Notes under the pieces: generated by a model | What the model saw: the letters and a program-made list of their open reading frames with translations, nothing else | What the model was told of the DNA's origin: nothing | Databases searched by the model: none | DNA from: Alphaproteobacteria bacterium | GTDB lineage: Bacteria; Pseudomonadota; Alphaproteobacteria; Micavibrionales; Micavibrionaceae | Assembly: GCA_021775955.1 (NCBI GenBank) | Contig: JAJFGU010000011.1 | Span: 1 to 64,000 of the forward strand | Length of the DNA stretch: 64,000 nt | Reading direction: 5' to 3' | Shown: positions 61,466 to 64,000 of the stretch, piece after piece | Numbering within the stretch: the stretch's first letter is position 1 | Layout of the letters: each line of letters starts with the position of its first letter | Position numbers and translations under genes: made by a program

Positions 61466-63457
61466 TTAATAGGGCGGTTTGCATTGATTCGCAAGCAATT
61501 CAATGGCTTTTTCGAACGGCTCGACCGGTTGATCCTTTGAATCCATGCGGCGGATGGCGACTGTGCCGTCTTCCGCCTCTCGTGCGCCGACCACAAACAT
61601 CACAGGCACCTTGGCATGGGAATGCTCCCGCACCTTGTAATTGATTTTCTCATTGCGAATATCGAGCTCGGCGCGCAGCCCCGCTTCTTGTAGCGCCGCA
61701 AAAACTTTTTGTCCGTATGCATCGGCGTCAGAGGTGATCGTTGCCACCACGCATTGCACCGGGGCCAGCCAGAGCGGCAGCTTGCCGGCATGGTTTTCAA
61801 TCATGATGCCAATAAAGCGCTCGAGCGTGCCGAGAATGGCCCGGTGCAACATCACAGGGCGGTGCTTGCCGCCATCTTCGCCGATATAATGGGCATCAAG
61901 GCGCTCGGGCAGGACGAAATCAAGCTGCAGCGTGCCACATTGCCAGGACCGGCCAATTGCGTCTTTGAGATGATATTCTATTTTCGGGCCATAAAATGCG
62001 CCTTCATCCGGGAGTTCTTCGTAATCAAGCCCGGCCTGTTTTAACGCCGCGCGCAAGCCTTCCTCGGCCCGGTCCCAGATATCATCGTCTCCGGCGCGCA
62101 CTTCGGGGCGTAGCGCCAGCTTAACCACCAGATCATCAAAGCCGAGATCGGTGTAAACATTGCGCAGCAATTCACAAAACGCCACGCTTTCATCCGTGAT
62201 CTGATCTTCACGGCAAAAAATATGCGCATCGTCCTGCGTCATTTGCCGCACGCGCATCAAACCATGCAGCGCACCGTGAGCTTCGTTGCGGTGACAGCAG
62301 CCAAACTCTGCCATGCGGATCGGCAGATCGCGGTAGGATGTGATGCCCTGTTTGAAAATCTGCACATGGGCCGGACAGTTCATCGGTTTAAGCGCCATCA
62401 GCTTTTCAAACGCCTTGTCGCTTAAAACCGGGCCATCGTCTTCGCCACTGGGCACCTCATCCGGCACGACAAACATATTCTCGCGGAACTTGCCCCAGTG
62501 ACCGGATTTCTCCCAGAGCTTGTTATCAATCAGCATCGGGGTTTTGACTTCCTGATAGCCAGCGTTATCGAGACGGCGGCGGATATATTGCTCCATCTGG
62601 TTGTAAATCGTGAATCCTTTCGGATGCCAGAAAACGGACCCTTGTGCTTCGTGCTGGAAGTGAAAGAGATCCATCTCTGCGCCCAGTTTGCGGTGATCGC
62701 GCTTTTCGGCCTCTTCAAGCTGCAGCAAATAGGCCTTGAGTTCCTTGTCATCGCGCCAGGCGGTGCCGTAAATCCGGGTCAGCATGGCTTTTTTTGAATC
62801 ACCACGCCAATAGGCGCCGGCAACCTTCAGGAGTTTAAACGCACCGCCAACATGCCGCGTGCTCGGCATATGCGGCCCGCGGCAAAGATCTAACCATTCG
62901 CCCTGTTTATAAACTTTAATCTCTTCCTCTTCGGGCAAATCTTCAATCAACTCGGCCTTGTACATCTCGCCTTTATCTTTAAAAAACTTGATCGCCTCAT
63001 CACGGCTCCAAACCTCACGGGTAAAAGCATCGCCACGCTCGACAATCTTGCGCATTTCTTTTTCGATGACCGCAAGGTCTTCCGTGCCGAAGGGTTCATT
63101 ACGCGCGAAATCATAGTAAAAACCGTTTTCGATATTCGGCCCGATGGTGACCTGCGTACCGGGGAATAATTTTTGCACGGCTTCAGCCATCACATGGGCC
63201 GTATCATGGCGGATCATCTCTAACGCTTCTTCATTATCGCGTTTAAGGATCTCAAGCTTTGCATCGGATTCAATAGGCAATGATAAATCACTGAGCTCTC
63301 CATCAATGCGCACGGCGATGGCCGCTTTCGCCAGCGACTTGGAAATGTCAGTGGCGATTTCCATGCCACTCACCCCCGCGCCGTAGGTCCGCACAGAGTT
63401 ATCGGGAAAGGTTATATTTACTTCGCTCATAACAGCAGGTTGTTCATTAGATTTCAT
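61466..63457 (-). CDS. thrS: Threonyl-tRNA synthetase
   Basis: ThrS charges tRNA-Thr. The 663-aa class II synthetase has a TGS domain (~12-75), the editing domain with [12 protein letters not shown], class II motifs with [19 protein letters not shown] and [13 protein letters not shown], zinc ligands in [10 protein letters not shown], and the C-terminal anticodon-binding domain. ATGs at 63457 and 63430 are both possible. The order thrS-infC is common. An HlyD gene ends 11 bases upstream on the same strand. Confidence 0.95.
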   Translation of the reverse strand: MKSNEQPAVMSEVNITFPDNSVRTYGAGVSGMEIATDISKSLAKAAIAVRIDGELSDLSLPIESDAKLEILKRDNEEALEMIRHDTAHVMAEAVQKLFPGTQVTIGPNIENGFYYDFARNEPFGTEDLAVIEKEMRKIVERGDAFTREVWSRDEAIKFFKDKGEMYKAELIEDLPEEEEIKVYKQGEWLDLCRGPHMPSTRHVGGAFKLLKVAGAYWRGDSKKAMLTRIYGTAWRDDKELKAYLLQLEEAEKRDHRKLGAEMDLFHFQHEAQGSVFWHPKGFTIYNQMEQYIRRRLDNAGYQEVKTPMLIDNKLWEKSGHWGKFRENMFVVPDEVPSGEDDGPVLSDKAFEKLMALKPMNCPAHVQIFKQGITSYRDLPIRMAEFGCCHRNEAHGALHGLMRVRQMTQDDAHIFCREDQITDESVAFCELLRNVYTDLGFDDLVVKLALRPEVRAGDDDIWDRAEEGLRAALKQAGLDYEELPDEGAFYGPKIEYHLKDAIGRSWQCGTLQLDFVLPERLDAHYIGEDGGKHRPVMLHRAILGTLERFIGIMIENHAGKLPLWLAPVQCVVATITSDADAYGQKVFAALQEAGLRAELDIRNEKINYKVREHSHAKVPVMFVVGAREAEDGTVAIRRMDSKDQPVEPFEKAIELLANQCKPPY

Positions 63458-63468
63458 GGGATTTATGG

Positions 63469-64000
63469 TTAACGCTCGTTCAACGCGTTGTCCAGCGTTT
63501 TGATAAAAGGCTTGAGCAAATATTGCATCACTGTCTTCTTACCCGTCAGGACATCAACACTGGCGACCATACCGACTGTAATGTCTTTGCGCTCGCCTTT
63601 ATGGATGAGATGGGTTTCATCGGTCTGCAAACGCACACGGTAAAAGATATTGCCCTGCTCATCTTCGAATGTGTCTTGTGAAATATAGGTCAGTTCACCG
63701 TCCAGCCCGCCATAGATGGAAAAATCATAGGCTGTGATTTTAATCACGGCTTTCTGGCCGGGATGGATAAAAGCGCGGTCGGACGGGCTAACCTTGGCCT
63801 CGATGATAAGCTGGTCCCCTTCCGGCACGACTTTAATAATATCTTCGCCCGGGCGGGTGACGCCGCCAATGGTGTTAATTGTAATTTCCTGAATAATGCC
63901 ATCCACCGGTGAGGTAATTTCCTTGCGGTTTTTGCGCTCTTTCAAGGCGGATACTCTTTCCTTTGCTTCGTTCATCTCAATAAGCTTGGCCGCCAGTTCG
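63469..64000 (-). CDS. HlyD-family type I secretion adaptor, C-terminal part (partial)
   Basis: The frame is open to the right window edge, so the N-terminal part is missing. The visible ~177 residues end a membrane fusion protein: a coiled-coil remnant ([16 protein letters not shown]), the lipoyl/beta-barrel hinge [20 protein letters not shown], and the C-terminal [17 protein letters not shown] and [20 protein letters not shown]. These link an inner-membrane ABC exporter to an outer-membrane TolC. The ABC gene should lie just to the right. Confidence 0.88.
   Translation of the reverse strand, partial: ELAAKLIEMNEAKERVSALKERKNRKEITSPVDGIIQEITINTIGGVTRPGEDIIKVVPEGDQLIIEAKVSPSDRAFIHPGQKAVIKITAYDFSIYGGLDGELTYISQDTFEDEQGNIFYRVRLQTDETHLIHKGERKDITVGMVASVDVLTGKKTVMQYLLKPFIKTLDNALNER

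Noticed and set aside
1-64000. CRISPR arrays, transposases, toxin-antitoxin pairs or defence systems
   Set aside because: I looked for direct-repeat arrays and for typical protein motifs and saw none.

Overview
The window looks like housekeeping chromosome from a free-living alphaproteobacterium of moderate GC. The gene orders support this: rnd-kdsD-lptC-lptA followed by lptB-rpoN-hpf-ptsN; aroA-cmk-rpsA-ihfB-lapA-pyrF-trpF-trpB-trpA-accD-folC; and divL-tsaE-murU-like-addB-addA-trxA. A DivL-type kinase with tyrosine in its H-box and a ChvI/ChvG-like two-component pair are also typical of the class. I cannot name the genus; a lineage near the Rhodospirillales or Micavibrio group is only a guess. 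Coding density is high. There is one tRNA gene and there are no rRNA genes, CRISPR arrays, transposases or complete prophages.

Layout. 1-3.6 kb: the end of one gene, a 303-bp nested inverted-repeat element, a hypothetical gene, a membrane-anchored nuclease-fold protein and xseA. 3.7-11.7 kb: putA, purD, tadA and rluB with overlapping divergent starts, rsmD, uppP, a small membrane protein and ptsN. 11.9-19.3 kb: hpf, rpoN, lptB, then a lysE-type exporter and a small accessory gene that split the lpt operon, then lptA, lptC, kdsD and rnd. 19.4-25.7 kb: tRNA-Leu(CAG), a REC/degenerate-GGDEF protein, a phage-like 111-aa protein behind an intrinsic terminator, recR, a lolA-like gene, a cytochrome b561-YceI fusion, yceI and cysS. 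25.8-31 kb: folE, pyrC, a THUMP-like methyltransferase and a GGDEF-EAL protein. 31-44 kb: the long aroA-to-folC biosynthetic run. 44-50 kb: the ChvI/ChvG-like pair, ahcY, purU and several short hypothetical genes. 50-61 kb: divL, tsaE, the murU-like gene, addB, addA and trxA. 61-64 kb: infC, thrS and the C-terminal part of an HlyD-type adaptor.

How the genes work together. The lpt genes move lipopolysaccharide to the outer membrane, KdsD starts Kdo synthesis, and UppP recycles the lipid carrier of the cell wall. RpoN, HPF and PtsN link nitrogen and energy status to transcription and ribosome hibernation. The trp, aro, pyr, pur and fol genes make aromatic amino acids, nucleotides and folates. 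XseA, RecR and AddAB repair DNA. DivL and the ChvI/ChvG-like pair suggest CtrA-type cell-cycle control and envelope sensing.

The less ordinary signals are these. Four promoter-like sequences share a 17-bp spacer with an AGGA...TCC palindrome abutting the -10; two precede hypothetical genes and one faces a region with no gene. Five GTCA...TGAC-bounded double-hairpin repeats lie between genes. infC probably starts at AUA. tadA and rluB share a start-codon overlap. The lpt operon is interrupted. The usual amgK gene is missing beside the murU-like gene. I found no complete new defence or mobile system.
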